In this document: piece after piece, positions 52,435 to 61,787 of the stretch
Layout of the letters: the number at the start of each line of letters is the position of its first letter
Position numbering within the stretch: the first letter of the stretch is position 1
DNA from: Chryseobacterium indoltheticum
GTDB taxonomy: Bacteria > Bacteroidota > Bacteroidia > Flavobacteriales > Weeksellaceae
Assembly: GCF_003815915.1 (NCBI RefSeq)
Contig: NZ_CP033929.1
Location: 1,178,001 to 1,242,000 of the forward strand
Direction of reading: 5' to 3'
DNA: 64,000 bases
Program-made: the position numbers and the translations under genes
The notes under the pieces: model-generated
The model's input: the letters and a program-made list of their open reading frames with translations, nothing else
Told to the model about the DNA's origin: nothing
The model's database searches: none

Positions 52435-53125
52435 TCATTTTATTATAATTCCAAGCAGCTACAAAAACTCCTGCTGTTTCTGTTCTCAATCTTTGATTTC
52501 CTAATGAAACCGCTTTAATTCCTTTTTCGGCTAAAAACATAATTTCCTTATCTGAAAAATCACCTTCAGGGCCAATCAAAAAAGTATAGTTTTCTAGTTG
52601 TGGAATTTCATTTAAAACTATTCTTTCTAACTTTTCATTACAATGTGCGACAAAAGTAGTTTCAGAATTTATTTTTTTTAGAAAATCCTGAATTTTAATT
52701 AAACCATTTATAACAGGAAAATGAAATCTTAAACTTTGCTTTGAAGCCGCAATTGCCTGTTTTCTGATTTTATCAATATTCAGATTTTTACGTTCAGTTT
52801 TTTCGGTTTGAAGAATTGTAACTTCAGAAATTCCCATTTCTACAGCCTTTTCTACAAAAAATTCGATACGGTCGATATTTTTAGTCGGCGCAATGGCAAT
52901 ATGAAGTTTTGGACTGAAATCAGATATTTTGGTTTTAATTTCAGCAACCTCAATTCCGGCTTTTTTTCCTTCAATAATTAATGCTCCGGAAGCAAGATTT
53001 CCCTTTCCGTCAGTTACATGAATTTCTTCGCCATCTTTCATGCGAAGAACTTTTACGATGTGCTGCTGCTCTTCATCGTTAATGATTGCTTTTCCGTTAT
53101 TGATTTCGCCAAAAAAAAGTTTCAT
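52427..53125 (-). CDS. rsmE: 16S rRNA (uracil(1498)-N3)-methyltransferase RsmE
   Basis: RsmE (232 residues) methylates U1498 of 16S rRNA. The N-terminal PUA-like part has HIVKVLRMKDGEEIHVTDGKG (23-43), and the C-terminal SPOUT knot has FLIGPEGDFSDKEI near 183 and SLGNQRLRTETA near 209. The length is standard. The small hypothetical gene upstream on the same strand ends 49 bp away. Confidence 0.94.
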   Translation of the reverse strand: MKLFFGEINNGKAIINDEEQQHIVKVLRMKDGEEIHVTDGKGNLASGALIIEGKKAGIEVAEIKTKISDFSPKLHIAIAPTKNIDRIEFFVEKAVEMGISEVTILQTEKTERKNLNIDKIRKQAIAASKQSLRFHFPVINGLIKIQDFLKKINSETTFVAHCNEKLERIVLNEIPQLENYTFLIGPEGDFSDKEIMFLAEKGIKAVSLGNQRLRTETAGVFVAAWNYNKMIK

Positions 53126-53174
53126 AAAATGGAATATTTAGAATCTGTCTGATTTTGATTAAGTTAATTTGCTA

Positions 53175-53585
53175 TTAAAAAAAGATCTCATTTTCACTAA
53201 TAAATGCCACTCCGGTTTTTATTGTGGTATAAATATCACCATCGCAATCTCTGTAAGAACACATATAGATTTCCTCAATCCAAACGTTATTCATGAAAAT
53301 CAAATTCAAATATTCGTTTTTTCTTAAATTATTTTTGATCGATAAATAATCTCCTTCTTTTGGCTCGAAAGGAAAGCTGAAAACATTCTCTGAATTTATT
53401 TTCTCTATAATCTCTTCCTTTACATTCTGAATATATCCAATTTCTGAACTCGCCATTAAATAATCCTCGTCTTCAGATTTTTCTGTCGCTTCATTTTTCC
53501 CGGTAATGGTCTCTAAAACCCAATAATATTTTGAGTTCTTTTTAGATTGCGTTCCCAGTACTTTTTCTTCTAATAATATTTTCAT
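53175..53585 (-). CDS. hypothetical protein
   Basis: A 136-residue soluble, acidic protein, not recognised. It is mostly beta (LSIKNNLRKNEYLNLIFMNN; ISENEIFF) and has a single C-D-G-D cluster (RDCDGDIYTT). There is no signal peptide. It lies between rsmE and tsaD on the same strand, with gaps of 49 and 75 bp. Confidence 0.65.
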   Translation of the reverse strand: MKILLEEKVLGTQSKKNSKYYWVLETITGKNEATEKSEDEDYLMASSEIGYIQNVKEEIIEKINSENVFSFPFEPKEGDYLSIKNNLRKNEYLNLIFMNNVWIEEIYMCSYRDCDGDIYTTIKTGVAFISENEIFF

Positions 53586-53620
53586 CTGTAGATGTTTATT
53601 GTTTAAGTCGTTATTTTAAC

Positions 53621-53657
53621 AAATTTTCTACCCTTTAGGGTCGGTGAAAGAAAATTT
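53621..53657. repeat. nested inverted repeat before the tsaD 3' end
   Basis: AAATTTTCT (53621-53629) pairs with AGAAAATTT (53649-53657) and encloses ACCCT-TT-AGGGT (53630-53641). The structure could be a small dispersed palindrome; there is no good T-tract for a tsaD terminator. Confidence 0.4.
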
Positions 53658-53660
53658 CTT

Positions 53661-54677
53661 TTATAAATCGTATTTCGAGGTTGCTGTAGTTCTTAAATCT
53701 GTAAACTCACCGCGTTCAAATTTCAGTTGTGCTACCATTGCAATCATTGCTGCGTTATCGGTGGTATATTCAAATTTCGGGATATAAATATTCCAGCCCA
53801 ATTTGTCGTGATTATCCTGCATCACTTTTCTCAATGCTGAGTTGGCAGAAACGCCACCTGCAATCGCAACTTCTTTGATGTTTAAATCTTTAGCTGCTTT
53901 CTCTAATTTATTCATCAAAATTTCAATGATACACTTTTGTACGGAAGCACAAAGATCATTCATATTTTCTTTAATGAAATCAGGATTTTTCCTAACTTCT
54001 TTCTGAATAAAATATAAAACCGAGGTTTTAATTCCACTAAAAGAGTAATCGTAATTTTCAAGTCTTGGCTTATTAAATTTGAAAGCATCCGGATTTCCTT
54101 CTTTGGCTAATCTATCGATGATTGGACCTGCAGGATAATCAAGATCAAAAATTTTCCCGATTTTATCAAAAGCTTCACCGGCAGCATCATCAATTGTTTT
54201 CCCGATAATTTCCATATCGAAATAATCTTTTACCAAGACAATCATCGTATGTCCACCACTTACGGTAAGACACAAAAACGGGAATTTTGGCGGCACAGGA
54301 TTTGCATCGTCAATGAAATGCGCTAAAATATGCGCCTGAAGGTGATTTACCTCTATTAAAGGAACATCCAAACTCATAGCGAGCGACTTAGCAAAAGAGG
54401 TTCCTACAAGCAGGGAGCCCAAAAGTCCGGGACCTCTCGTAAAGCCTATGGCAGAAATTGCATTTTGTTGTATATTTGCTTTGAGTATAGATTTTTCAAC
54501 AACAGGAATGATATTCTGCTGATGAGCACGAGAAGCCAGCTCCGGAACAACTCCACCATATTCTTTGTGGATTTCCTGATTGGCTGCAATGTTTGAAAGA
54601 ATAGAATTCCCTTTGATAATAGCTGCTGAAGTGTCATCGCAAGATGATTCGATACCTAAAATTATAGAGTCGCTCAT
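53661..54677 (-). CDS. tsaD: tRNA N6-adenosine threonylcarbamoyltransferase TsaD
   Basis: TsaD (338 residues from ATG 54677; an upstream ATG at 54719 would add 14 hydrophobic residues and is less likely). It transfers the threonylcarbamoyl group to A37 of tRNA. ASKHA motifs are LGIESSCDDTSAAII at the N-terminus, the metal ligands in NHLQAHILAH (about 111-120) and VSGGHTMI near 134. Its start codon is only 4 bp from that of the divergent tamB, so each gene's promoter must lie inside the other gene. Confidence 0.95.
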   Translation of the reverse strand: MSDSIILGIESSCDDTSAAIIKGNSILSNIAANQEIHKEYGGVVPELASRAHQQNIIPVVEKSILKANIQQNAISAIGFTRGPGLLGSLLVGTSFAKSLAMSLDVPLIEVNHLQAHILAHFIDDANPVPPKFPFLCLTVSGGHTMIVLVKDYFDMEIIGKTIDDAAGEAFDKIGKIFDLDYPAGPIIDRLAKEGNPDAFKFNKPRLENYDYSFSGIKTSVLYFIQKEVRKNPDFIKENMNDLCASVQKCIIEILMNKLEKAAKDLNIKEVAIAGGVSANSALRKVMQDNHDKLGWNIYIPKFEYTTDNAAMIAMVAQLKFERGEFTDLRTTATSKYDL

Positions 54678-54681
54678 AATA

Positions 54682-57600
54682 ATGGCAAAGTTAGAGAATA
54701 ATAACGAAAATGAGAACAAAAAATCGGTAGCTGAAAACCTGGGAGATCAGGTACAAAAGACCGTAGAAAATGTTCAGGAGACTGTGAAAGAGGCTTCTGA
54801 ACTGGCTTCAGACGCTATAAATCATCCGATTGACACTGCACAAGAGTTTGGTAAGCAGGCTGCGAAAGATGTCGTGAGCTATTCTTGGTGGGCGAAGTTA
54901 TTGCTTTTTCTTTTCTGGACTCTGCTTTCAATCGTAGTTATTGTTTTTATCGCAATCAATTTGCCGGTTACCAAAAGATGGGCTGCAGATCAGGCTTTAC
55001 AGATTGTCAATAGAGATTTTAAAGCTAAAATGTCTACCGAAAGTGTAGAGGTAGATTTCTTTGGAGATGTTACGATTAAAGGTTTAAGAATAAAGGATTA
55101 TAAAAACTTAGACTTTATTAAGGCAAGAGAATTTAAAGCCAATTCAGACTGGTTCTCTTTGGCAACCAATATCGGGAAAAACAATTCTCTTAGTTTTAAT
55201 GCTTTGACGCTTAAAGATGCAGACATCAAAGTAGTAACCTATAAAGGCGACAGTATTTCAAACTTCATTCGTTTTACACAACTTTTTGATAGCGGTAAAA
55301 AGAAAGATCCTACAAAACCACCTTTTCAGCTCAATGCACGTCTTGAAATCTTAGACTCTAAAGTTTCGATTGTTAATCAAAATTCTCCGGGAGAACCAGG
55401 AAAATGGTTAACTGCAACCAATGTGAATCTGATCGCTCCAAAAGTAAAAGTAAACGGAGCTAACATCAATGCTCGTATTGATAATTTCACCTTTACGACC
55501 AAAAGATGGGGCAAAGCTCACTTTGTTGAAACATTTTCTACCGATTTTTCTATGACCGAAGATTTTCTTTCTTTGGGAGATCTTACTTTAAATACCGATC
55601 ATTCACTTCTTCAGGGAGATATTAAATTTCACTTAAACAAAGGTTCCTGGGCAGATTTTACCAATAAAGTAAAGTGGGAAATGAATATGAAACTGGGAAG
55701 CCAGGTAAGCGGATATGACATCTCTTATTTTGTGACCAACTGGGATAATTTCATTCCGTTTAATGCAAGCGGAAAAATGACTGGTCCTTTAAATAATTTC
55801 ACTCTGGAAAACTTTTTGATCAGAAACCCAAGTGTAAATATTGCGACCAAAAAACTGAAAGCTGAAAATCTTTTAAACGGTAATTTCTTGATTGAAACCA
55901 ATGATCTTTCAGCAGATTTTACGTATAAAGACCTGAAAGCAATGATGCCGACTTTCGTTGCTTCAAAGATGAAAAATTTTGCTGATGATTTCGGTAAATT
56001 AAAATACAACGGAACAGCGAAAGTAACTCCAAAACAGGTTTATGTTTCTGCAGGTAATCTGATGACAGGAATTGGGCAGGCGAAAATCTCTAATTTCTCT
56101 TTAACGGATTACAGTACAGCGTTGCCTAAATATAAAGGTTATGCCGAAGTTAATGACTTAAATACTTCCATAATTACCAAAAGTAAAGCAGTTGGTTTGA
56201 TTTCGGGTAAATTTAATTTAGACGGACAAAGTTTTGATGTCAACACGATGCGATTGAGCACAAAATCTCAGATCTCAAGTATTGAAATCATGAATAAAGA
56301 GATCAATAATGTGGTTTTGGATGGTCTTTTAGATCATAAAAAATACAACGGATTGATTACTGTAAATGACGAGCAGGCAAAAGCAACGGTAAAAGGTTTA
56401 ATAGATTTTAGCACCTCAAGAATTTCTGCAAACGTAGATGCTGATGTTGCCTATTTAAATATGAATTATTTTACCGACAAGGCTGGAAGCCAGGTTGTAA
56501 GTGGTAGAGTAAATGGTAAAATGGCAATGTCTACGCTGAATGATCTGAATTTGGATGTAGAAGCTTTTGATGTAAATTTTGCAACAGCGGATCAAAAATA
56601 TCATATTCCGAATGCTAAGCTGAAAACTTTTGTGGAAGGTGGAAATCGTTCAATTTTAGTGGACGCACCAGGCGCAGTAAACGGGAAAATTTCAGGGAAA
56701 TATAATCTTGCCGATTTAGCAGGAATGGTTGAAAATGGTTTAGGGAAAATTTTGGTTGGTCCTGAGCCTAGAAAATTATATCGTGGACAAACTTTCGCCA
56801 TGAATTTTGATGTTGAACAGGGTTTGGTTGCTTATTTTCTACCTGATCTGAAACTTCCTCAAGGTGCAAAGGTGGAAGGAGAATATGATGGTAATTCAAA
56901 TAATCTGATCTTAAATCTGGATGCAGCTTCTCTGAAATATATCATGACAAAAAAGGAGGAGATCACCGAAGCAGACCGTGCTTTGGCAGAAGCGAACCCT
57001 GATTATAAAATTGATGACAGAGTAGCGGTTACACGAGACAGTGCAATGGTCGACAGTGTAATGGTAAGAATTAATACTGCCAATACAGAACAGCAACTTT
57101 ACGCAAAAATAAGCAGACTAGAATACAATAAAAATATTCTTAAAGACGTCATACTTACGGGCAAAAATGAGAATAATTCAGTTTTAAGGATTGCTACCAA
57201 TTTCAAACATGGAAATCCGGATGATGAATTGAATAATACTCTGAAAGATTATGCAGTTAATTTTAATCAGTCTACCAATCCCGAGGGAGATTATGTTTTC
57301 AGGTTTGAACCTACTGAAATTAATTTAAATAATGTGAAATGGTCGATAGACACCAGTCCGGAGCTTGATCATTATATAAGTTACCGCAGAAAAACATCTG
57401 ATTTTGAAATTCATAATTTAAAAATTTACTCAGATGATAGTTCATTACTCATCAACGAATCTATATTTAAATCTGCAAAAGATTTTTATGTGGATGCTGA
57501 AGTTCAGAATTTTGCTGTTGAAAAACTTTTAGAAATGCAATCGGGTGGAAATCCGATGGATATTAAAGGTTTAGCCAATGGTAATGTGAAAATCAAGATG

Positions 57601-59481
57601 GATAAAAGCACGTTGCAGCCATTGGTAGATCTTACTGTTGATAACATCATGATGAATGGTAATGATATGGGCGATCTTACGATTTCTGCAGTCAACGGAT
57701 TTTCTCTCAATGTATATGATGTTGACGTAAAAGTGACTTCGGCAGGAGTAATTGGCAATAATAATCTACATCTTACAGGAACTGTAAATAACAATACACC
57801 GTCGCCAACAATTGATTTGGTCACTGAGCTCAGAGATTTTGATCTCGCATTTACACAGCAGTTTGTGCAAACAATTTTTGGTAATTTGAGAGGGAAAGCG
57901 ACCGGAGATCTGAAGATCAATGGAACACTGAAAAATCTTGATTACAGCGGTGATATTGCCTTAAAGGAATTCGGCTTAAAATTATTATTTACAGGTGTAG
58001 ATTATTCTTTTGACGATACCGTGATTCCGCTTTCTAAAGGTTTGGCAATTTTAAACAATATTGGTGTTCATGATGGAAGATCAAACTCTCAGGGAACTAT
58101 TTCCGGAGCTATACAGTTTGAAACTTTATCTTCAATGGGGGTCAACCTCGTAATGAGAGCAGACAATCTATTGATGCTGAATACCACTCAGAAAGAGTAT
58201 GATCTGTTTTGGGGAAGAGTTTACGGACAAGGTGATCTGTATGTTGACGGACCTGTTTCTGCTTTAAATCTTTCCACTCCCAATATGAAAGCATTGAATG
58301 GAAGTACATTTACTTTCAATTCGAGTTCAACTTCCAATGTTGAAGAATTTAAAATGCTGAGGTTCTTGAAAGAAGGAAAAGATGGCTTGGTTACGTTAGA
58401 AGAAAAGAAGAGAACGGGAGCCAATATGAATATCGATTTTAGTTTGGATGTTGATAAAGGTACAACGGTAAATGTTTTGGTAGGTGATGACGTGGGAAAT
58501 ATTACGGTGAAAGGAGTTGCTGATGATTTGAGATTCCAAATGAACAGAAAAGGAAGTATTGCCATGAACGGATCTTATATGGTTGACAGCGGAACTTTTG
58601 TATCTAAAGCAATCCTTAACAGAACTTTCCAGATCCAAAAAAACAGCAGCATCAGATGGGATGGCGATGCGATGAAACCTGCTTTGGATATCTCTGCCAA
58701 CTATGTAAGGATGGTTTCCAATGCCGGGCAATACCTAAATATGGGGCAATTACAGCCGATAAGTGTTTTGCTGCAAGCCAATATTACCAATACTTTAAAT
58801 GACCCGAAAATTGCATTGAATGTGACAGCTTTGGATGTTTCCAGCCAGGTGAAAGAAACTTTGGCCGCAAAAATTAATCAGACGGAAGGTGAAAATGTTT
58901 TACAGTTTGGTTCTATTTTGCTGCTTAATATGTTTAATGTTTCCAATTCCGGAGGAGGGTTTGATATCGATGCGGTAGGTGTTGCAGAATCTTCAGGTTA
59001 CAATATGCTTTTGAAACAACTTGGTTCTGTTTTGAATACGGTAAGTAATGAATTTCAAATAGATTTGAATTATGTAAAAGGAAACGACCAGTTTTCAAAC
59101 AGTGGAGACCGTGCTAATGCGGGTGTTAGTTTTGATCTTTCACCCCGAGTTACGGTAAAAACAGGTTTGGGAATTCCACTTTCAAGAACTGAAAACACAA
59201 GTAACAATTATCTGTCTGGTGAAGGATCGGTAGAATATGATATTTCTAAGAAAAACGACGGTACATTGGTCTTGAGAGGTTATTCTAAGCCAACCAACAT
59301 CGGAATGGGCGTAGGAACTGTAGGTACTAATGGTTCTGCAAATCAGGCGTATGGTGGTGGTATCGTATGGAGTAAAAGCTTCAATTCTTTCTTTAAAAAG
59401 AAGAAAAAAGACAAAAAGTCAGTCACTGTCAAAACTGAAATAAAAACAGATTCTGTAAAATCAGACGGCAAAAAGCCTTAA
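54682..59481 (+). CDS. tamB: TamB-like translocation/assembly module protein
   Basis: A 1599-residue AsmA/TamB-type protein (start ATG 54682; an in-frame ATG at 54580 lies within tsaD). A charged cytosolic N-terminus, one transmembrane helix near 65-87 (LLLFLFWTLLSIVVIVFIAI) and a very long beta-groove body follow, ending in the conserved DUF490 C-terminus near residues 1280-1560. TamB is thought to act in lipid or protein transport between the membranes. The last 25 residues are Lys-rich. Confidence 0.9.
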   Translation: MAKLENNNENENKKSVAENLGDQVQKTVENVQETVKEASELASDAINHPIDTAQEFGKQAAKDVVSYSWWAKLLLFLFWTLLSIVVIVFIAINLPVTKRWAADQALQIVNRDFKAKMSTESVEVDFFGDVTIKGLRIKDYKNLDFIKAREFKANSDWFSLATNIGKNNSLSFNALTLKDADIKVVTYKGDSISNFIRFTQLFDSGKKKDPTKPPFQLNARLEILDSKVSIVNQNSPGEPGKWLTATNVNLIAPKVKVNGANINARIDNFTFTTKRWGKAHFVETFSTDFSMTEDFLSLGDLTLNTDHSLLQGDIKFHLNKGSWADFTNKVKWEMNMKLGSQVSGYDISYFVTNWDNFIPFNASGKMTGPLNNFTLENFLIRNPSVNIATKKLKAENLLNGNFLIETNDLSADFTYKDLKAMMPTFVASKMKNFADDFGKLKYNGTAKVTPKQVYVSAGNLMTGIGQAKISNFSLTDYSTALPKYKGYAEVNDLNTSIITKSKAVGLISGKFNLDGQSFDVNTMRLSTKSQISSIEIMNKEINNVVLDGLLDHKKYNGLITVNDEQAKATVKGLIDFSTSRISANVDADVAYLNMNYFTDKAGSQVVSGRVNGKMAMSTLNDLNLDVEAFDVNFATADQKYHIPNAKLKTFVEGGNRSILVDAPGAVNGKISGKYNLADLAGMVENGLGKILVGPEPRKLYRGQTFAMNFDVEQGLVAYFLPDLKLPQGAKVEGEYDGNSNNLILNLDAASLKYIMTKKEEITEADRALAEANPDYKIDDRVAVTRDSAMVDSVMVRINTANTEQQLYAKISRLEYNKNILKDVILTGKNENNSVLRIATNFKHGNPDDELNNTLKDYAVNFNQSTNPEGDYVFRFEPTEINLNNVKWSIDTSPELDHYISYRRKTSDFEIHNLKIYSDDSSLLINESIFKSAKDFYVDAEVQNFAVEKLLEMQSGGNPMDIKGLANGNVKIKMDKSTLQPLVDLTVDNIMMNGNDMGDLTISAVNGFSLNVYDVDVKVTSAGVIGNNNLHLTGTVNNNTPSPTIDLVTELRDFDLAFTQQFVQTIFGNLRGKATGDLKINGTLKNLDYSGDIALKEFGLKLLFTGVDYSFDDTVIPLSKGLAILNNIGVHDGRSNSQGTISGAIQFETLSSMGVNLVMRADNLLMLNTTQKEYDLFWGRVYGQGDLYVDGPVSALNLSTPNMKALNGSTFTFNSSSTSNVEEFKMLRFLKEGKDGLVTLEEKKRTGANMNIDFSLDVDKGTTVNVLVGDDVGNITVKGVADDLRFQMNRKGSIAMNGSYMVDSGTFVSKAILNRTFQIQKNSSIRWDGDAMKPALDISANYVRMVSNAGQYLNMGQLQPISVLLQANITNTLNDPKIALNVTALDVSSQVKETLAAKINQTEGENVLQFGSILLLNMFNVSNSGGGFDIDAVGVAESSGYNMLLKQLGSVLNTVSNEFQIDLNYVKGNDQFSNSGDRANAGVSFDLSPRVTVKTGLGIPLSRTENTSNNYLSGEGSVEYDISKKNDGTLVLRGYSKPTNIGMGVGTVGTNGSANQAYGGGIVWSKSFNSFFKKKKKDKKSVTVKTEIKTDSVKSDGKKP

Positions 59482-59610
59482 ATTTTTAATGATTTTTATC
59501 ATACATGTTAATTATTGTTAATGTTTGATAATATTTTTTTAGTTTAATTATTTTTTTTAATTTTGTAAAAAAATTTATCGATTTTTTAGGAAAAATATAA
59601 TTTCACTAAT

Positions 59611-60081
59611 ATGAACTATCAACTGGACGAAATAGACAAGAAAATTCTTGACTTCTTAGTAGAAAACACAAGAATGCCTTTTACAGAAATTGCTAAGCAG
59701 ATGGATGTTTCTGCGGGTACAATTCACGTAAGAGTGAAGAAAATGGAAGATGCAGGTATTATTTTAGGATCATCTCTTAATCTTGATTATGGTAAACTAG
59801 ATTACCATTTTACAGCTTTTATCGGAATTCTTTTAACAAAATCAAACCGTACGCAAGAGGTTTTGAAAGAGTTGGGAACAATTCCAAACGTTATAGAAGC
59901 GAGTGTTATCTCAGGAAAATACAACATTTTCTGCAAGGTAAGAGCTAAAAATACAAACGACGCAAAAAGAATCATCTATCAGATTGACGACATTCAGGAC
60001 GTAATGAGAACTGAATCTATGATCTCTATGGAAGAATTCTTAAGCGATAAAAACAGATTGATCAACGCAATCTCAATTTAA
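59611..60081 (+). CDS. Lrp/AsnC family transcriptional regulator
   Basis: A 156-residue Lrp/AsnC regulator. The N-terminal winged helix-turn-helix is at residues 5-50 (LDEIDKKILDFLVENTRMPF; AKQMDVSAGTIHVRVKKME), and the C-terminal RAM ligand domain starts near 65. The effector is unknown, probably an amino acid. It is transcribed alone; a 130-bp AT-rich spacer separates it from tamB and a terminator follows. Confidence 0.92.
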   Translation: MNYQLDEIDKKILDFLVENTRMPFTEIAKQMDVSAGTIHVRVKKMEDAGIILGSSLNLDYGKLDYHFTAFIGILLTKSNRTQEVLKELGTIPNVIEASVISGKYNIFCKVRAKNTNDAKRIIYQIDDIQDVMRTESMISMEEFLSDKNRLINAISI

Positions 60082-60106
60082 TCGAATTTTAGACGATATA
60101 AATACC

Positions 60107-60141
60107 AAAGAACTTATGAAATCATTCATAAGTTCTTTATT
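60107..60141 (+). terminator. terminator after the Lrp-family gene
   Basis: A perfect 14-bp stem AAAGAACTTATGAA / TTCATAAGTTCTTT with an ATCA loop, followed by a T-tract that overlaps the -7-like box before the next gene. Confidence 0.85.
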
Positions 60142-60145
60142 TTTG
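60138..60145 (+). promoter_or_regulatory. -7 element before a small membrane protein gene
   Basis: TATTTTTG lies 4 bp before the start codon at 60150, implying a leaderless transcript. It overlaps the terminator T-tract, so it may be coincidental. Confidence 0.3.
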
Positions 60146-60149
60146 CAGT

Positions 60150-60539
60150 ATGGAAAAGGAATATAAAGAATACAGCTATTTTGATGTAGATCCGAAGAAA
60201 GGGTGGGGTTTTATTTTGGCTCTGGCTTCTCTGCTTTTGTTTACGATCATGGGCTTGGGAATAGATGTTGATGAGTTTCTTCAGCACGAATTCCTCAATA
60301 TACCGAGATGGTATTTCTATGTGATTTTCACAATTGATGCTTTAATGGTGCTAAGTTTGGTTCTGATGTTTTTTTACAGAAAAATTGGAATGTTCGCTTT
60401 TCCTGTATTATTGGTTTTTCATTTTCTGATGCATAATTATTATCTGTCTACTTTCTTATACACAGACGTTACCAATCTTTTTCTTTTTACAGGTTTTGGA
60501 ATGTTGGCAATTATCCCAAAGTGGAAATTTTTCAGATAA
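60150..60539 (+). CDS. hypothetical membrane protein
   Basis: A 129-residue protein with four predicted membrane segments (residues about 20-38, 53-76, 83-99 and 105-121) and a short acidic start (YSYFDVDPKKGWGF). The family is not recognised. It follows the Lrp-family gene by 68 bp. Confidence 0.72.
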   Translation: MEKEYKEYSYFDVDPKKGWGFILALASLLLFTIMGLGIDVDEFLQHEFLNIPRWYFYVIFTIDALMVLSLVLMFFYRKIGMFAFPVLLVFHFLMHNYYLSTFLYTDVTNLFLFTGFGMLAIIPKWKFFR

Positions 60540-60561
60540 CTGAATTTAAAATATAGTTTAT

Positions 60562-60693
60562 TTAACCATTAAGAATTAATTCAAGGAGCTTAGAATATTA
60601 AGATCGCTTGGGATTTAGAGTTCATGTGAACTTAAAAATCAGAATGATTAAATTTAACTAACCTTAAATCTTAATTTACCTTAATGGTTCAAA
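60562..60693. repeat. MITE-like element with imperfect terminal inverted repeats
   Basis: About 132 bp bounded by AACCATTAAG (60565-60574) and CTTAATGGTT (60680-60689). Beyond the 10 exact bases, the two ends remain similar for about 30 bp when one is reverse-complemented. A small AGTTCA/TGAACT hairpin lies near the centre (60620-60633). No ORF inside. Confidence 0.5.
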
Positions 60694-60704
60694 CTTTCTA
60701 CAAA

Positions 60705-60731
60705 AAAAGCATCCAAAATTTGGATGCTTTT
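60705..60731 (-). terminator. terminator of the transketolase genes
   Basis: A 13-bp stem AAAAGCATCCAAA / TTTGGATGCTTTT with a 1-nt centre. On the minus strand it is followed by a T-run, 22 bp beyond the transketolase C-half stop. Confidence 0.85.
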
Positions 60732-60753
60732 CTTTATTTCAAATGAAATATTA

Positions 60754-61698
60754 TTATGCTAAAATTCTTTTCACCGCTTCTTTTACAGCGGCAGCGTCAA
60801 TTTTATATTTTTTCATTAATTCAGCTGGTGTAGCAGATTCTCCGAAAGTATCATTAACCGCAACGAATTCCTGTCTTGTAGGTCTTCTTCTTGCTAGCAT
60901 TCCCGCAATTGATTCACCCAAGCCACCTAAGTAGTTGTGCTCTTCAGCAGTTACAATTTTACCTGTTTTTTCAACCGATTTTAAGATAATTTCTTCGTCT
61001 AAAGGTTTAATTGTGTGAATGTTGATTACCTCACAAGAAATACCTTCTTTTTCAAGCTCGTCAGCAGCAACCAAAGACTCCCAAACCAAGTGACCTGTTG
61101 CAACAATCGTTACGTCAGTTCCTTCTTGCAAAAGAATACCTTTTCCGATTTCGAAAGGCATATCTTCCGGAATGAAAACAGGAACGGTTGGTCTACCGAA
61201 TCTCAAATATACCGGACCTTGATGATCAGCAATTGCCAATGTTGCAGCTTTCGTCTGGTTATAATCACAAGGATTAATTACCGTCATGCCTGGAAGCATT
61301 TTCATCATACCGATGTCTTCCAAAACCTGATGCGTTGCTCCGTCTTCTCCTAAAGTAAGACCTGCGTGAGAAGCACAAATTTTTACATTTTTATCAGAAT
61401 ACGCAATAGACTGACGAATCTGGTCATACACTCTTGACGTAGAGAAGTTGGCAAAAGTTCCGGTAAAAGGAATTTTCCCTGTGATGCTTAAACCTGCGGC
61501 AAGACCCATCATATTTGCTTCTGCAATACCAACTTGGTAAAATCTTTCAGGAGCTTTTTCGATGAATTTTTCCATTTTCAAAGAACCGATAAGGTCTGCG
61601 CATAATGCAACAACATTTGGGTTTTTATCAGCCAATTCAGCTAAACCAGCCCCAAAACCTGAACGTGTATCTTTTTTTTCTGTATATGTATATTTCAT
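60754..61698 (-). CDS. transketolase, C-terminal subunit
   Basis: A 314-residue protein with the pyrimidine-binding (Pyr) and C-terminal domains of transketolase: [19 protein letters not shown] near 18, [14 protein letters not shown] near 57, [16 protein letters not shown] near 116 and [14 protein letters not shown] near 285. It needs the N-terminal subunit gene directly upstream to make a complete enzyme of the non-oxidative pentose phosphate pathway. Split transketolase is common in Bacteroidota. It is probably one transcript with the upstream half. Confidence 0.93.
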   Translation of the reverse strand: MKYTYTEKKDTRSGFGAGLAELADKNPNVVALCADLIGSLKMEKFIEKAPERFYQVGIAEANMMGLAAGLSITGKIPFTGTFANFSTSRVYDQIRQSIAYSDKNVKICASHAGLTLGEDGATHQVLEDIGMMKMLPGMTVINPCDYNQTKAATLAIADHQGPVYLRFGRPTVPVFIPEDMPFEIGKGILLQEGTDVTIVATGHLVWESLVAADELEKEGISCEVINIHTIKPLDEEIILKSVEKTGKIVTAEEHNYLGGLGESIAGMLARRRPTRQEFVAVNDTFGESATPAELMKKYKIDAAAVKEAVKRILA

Positions 61699-61713
61699 GA
61701 GAATTTTAAATTT

Positions 61714-61784
61714 TGATAATTGATAAATGATGTGTGATCAACGATATTGAATCGTATCATTTATCAATGATAATTTATCATTGA
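61714..61784 (-). repeat. overlapping palindromes between transketolase halves
   Basis: One hairpin has 13-bp arms ATTGATAAATGAT (61719-61731) and ATCATTTATCAAT (61756-61768), with an inner ACGAT/ATCGT stem. A second palindrome, TCAATGATAA / TTATCATTGA, spans 61764-61784. They share 61764-61768, so the two folds exclude each other. Confidence 0.55.
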
Positions 61785-61787
61785 TAA

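Noticed and set aside
54580..54681. Longer N-terminus for TamB
   Set aside because: The in-frame ATG at 54580 lies deep in tsaD, and the added residues lack the charged cytosolic start seen from 54682.
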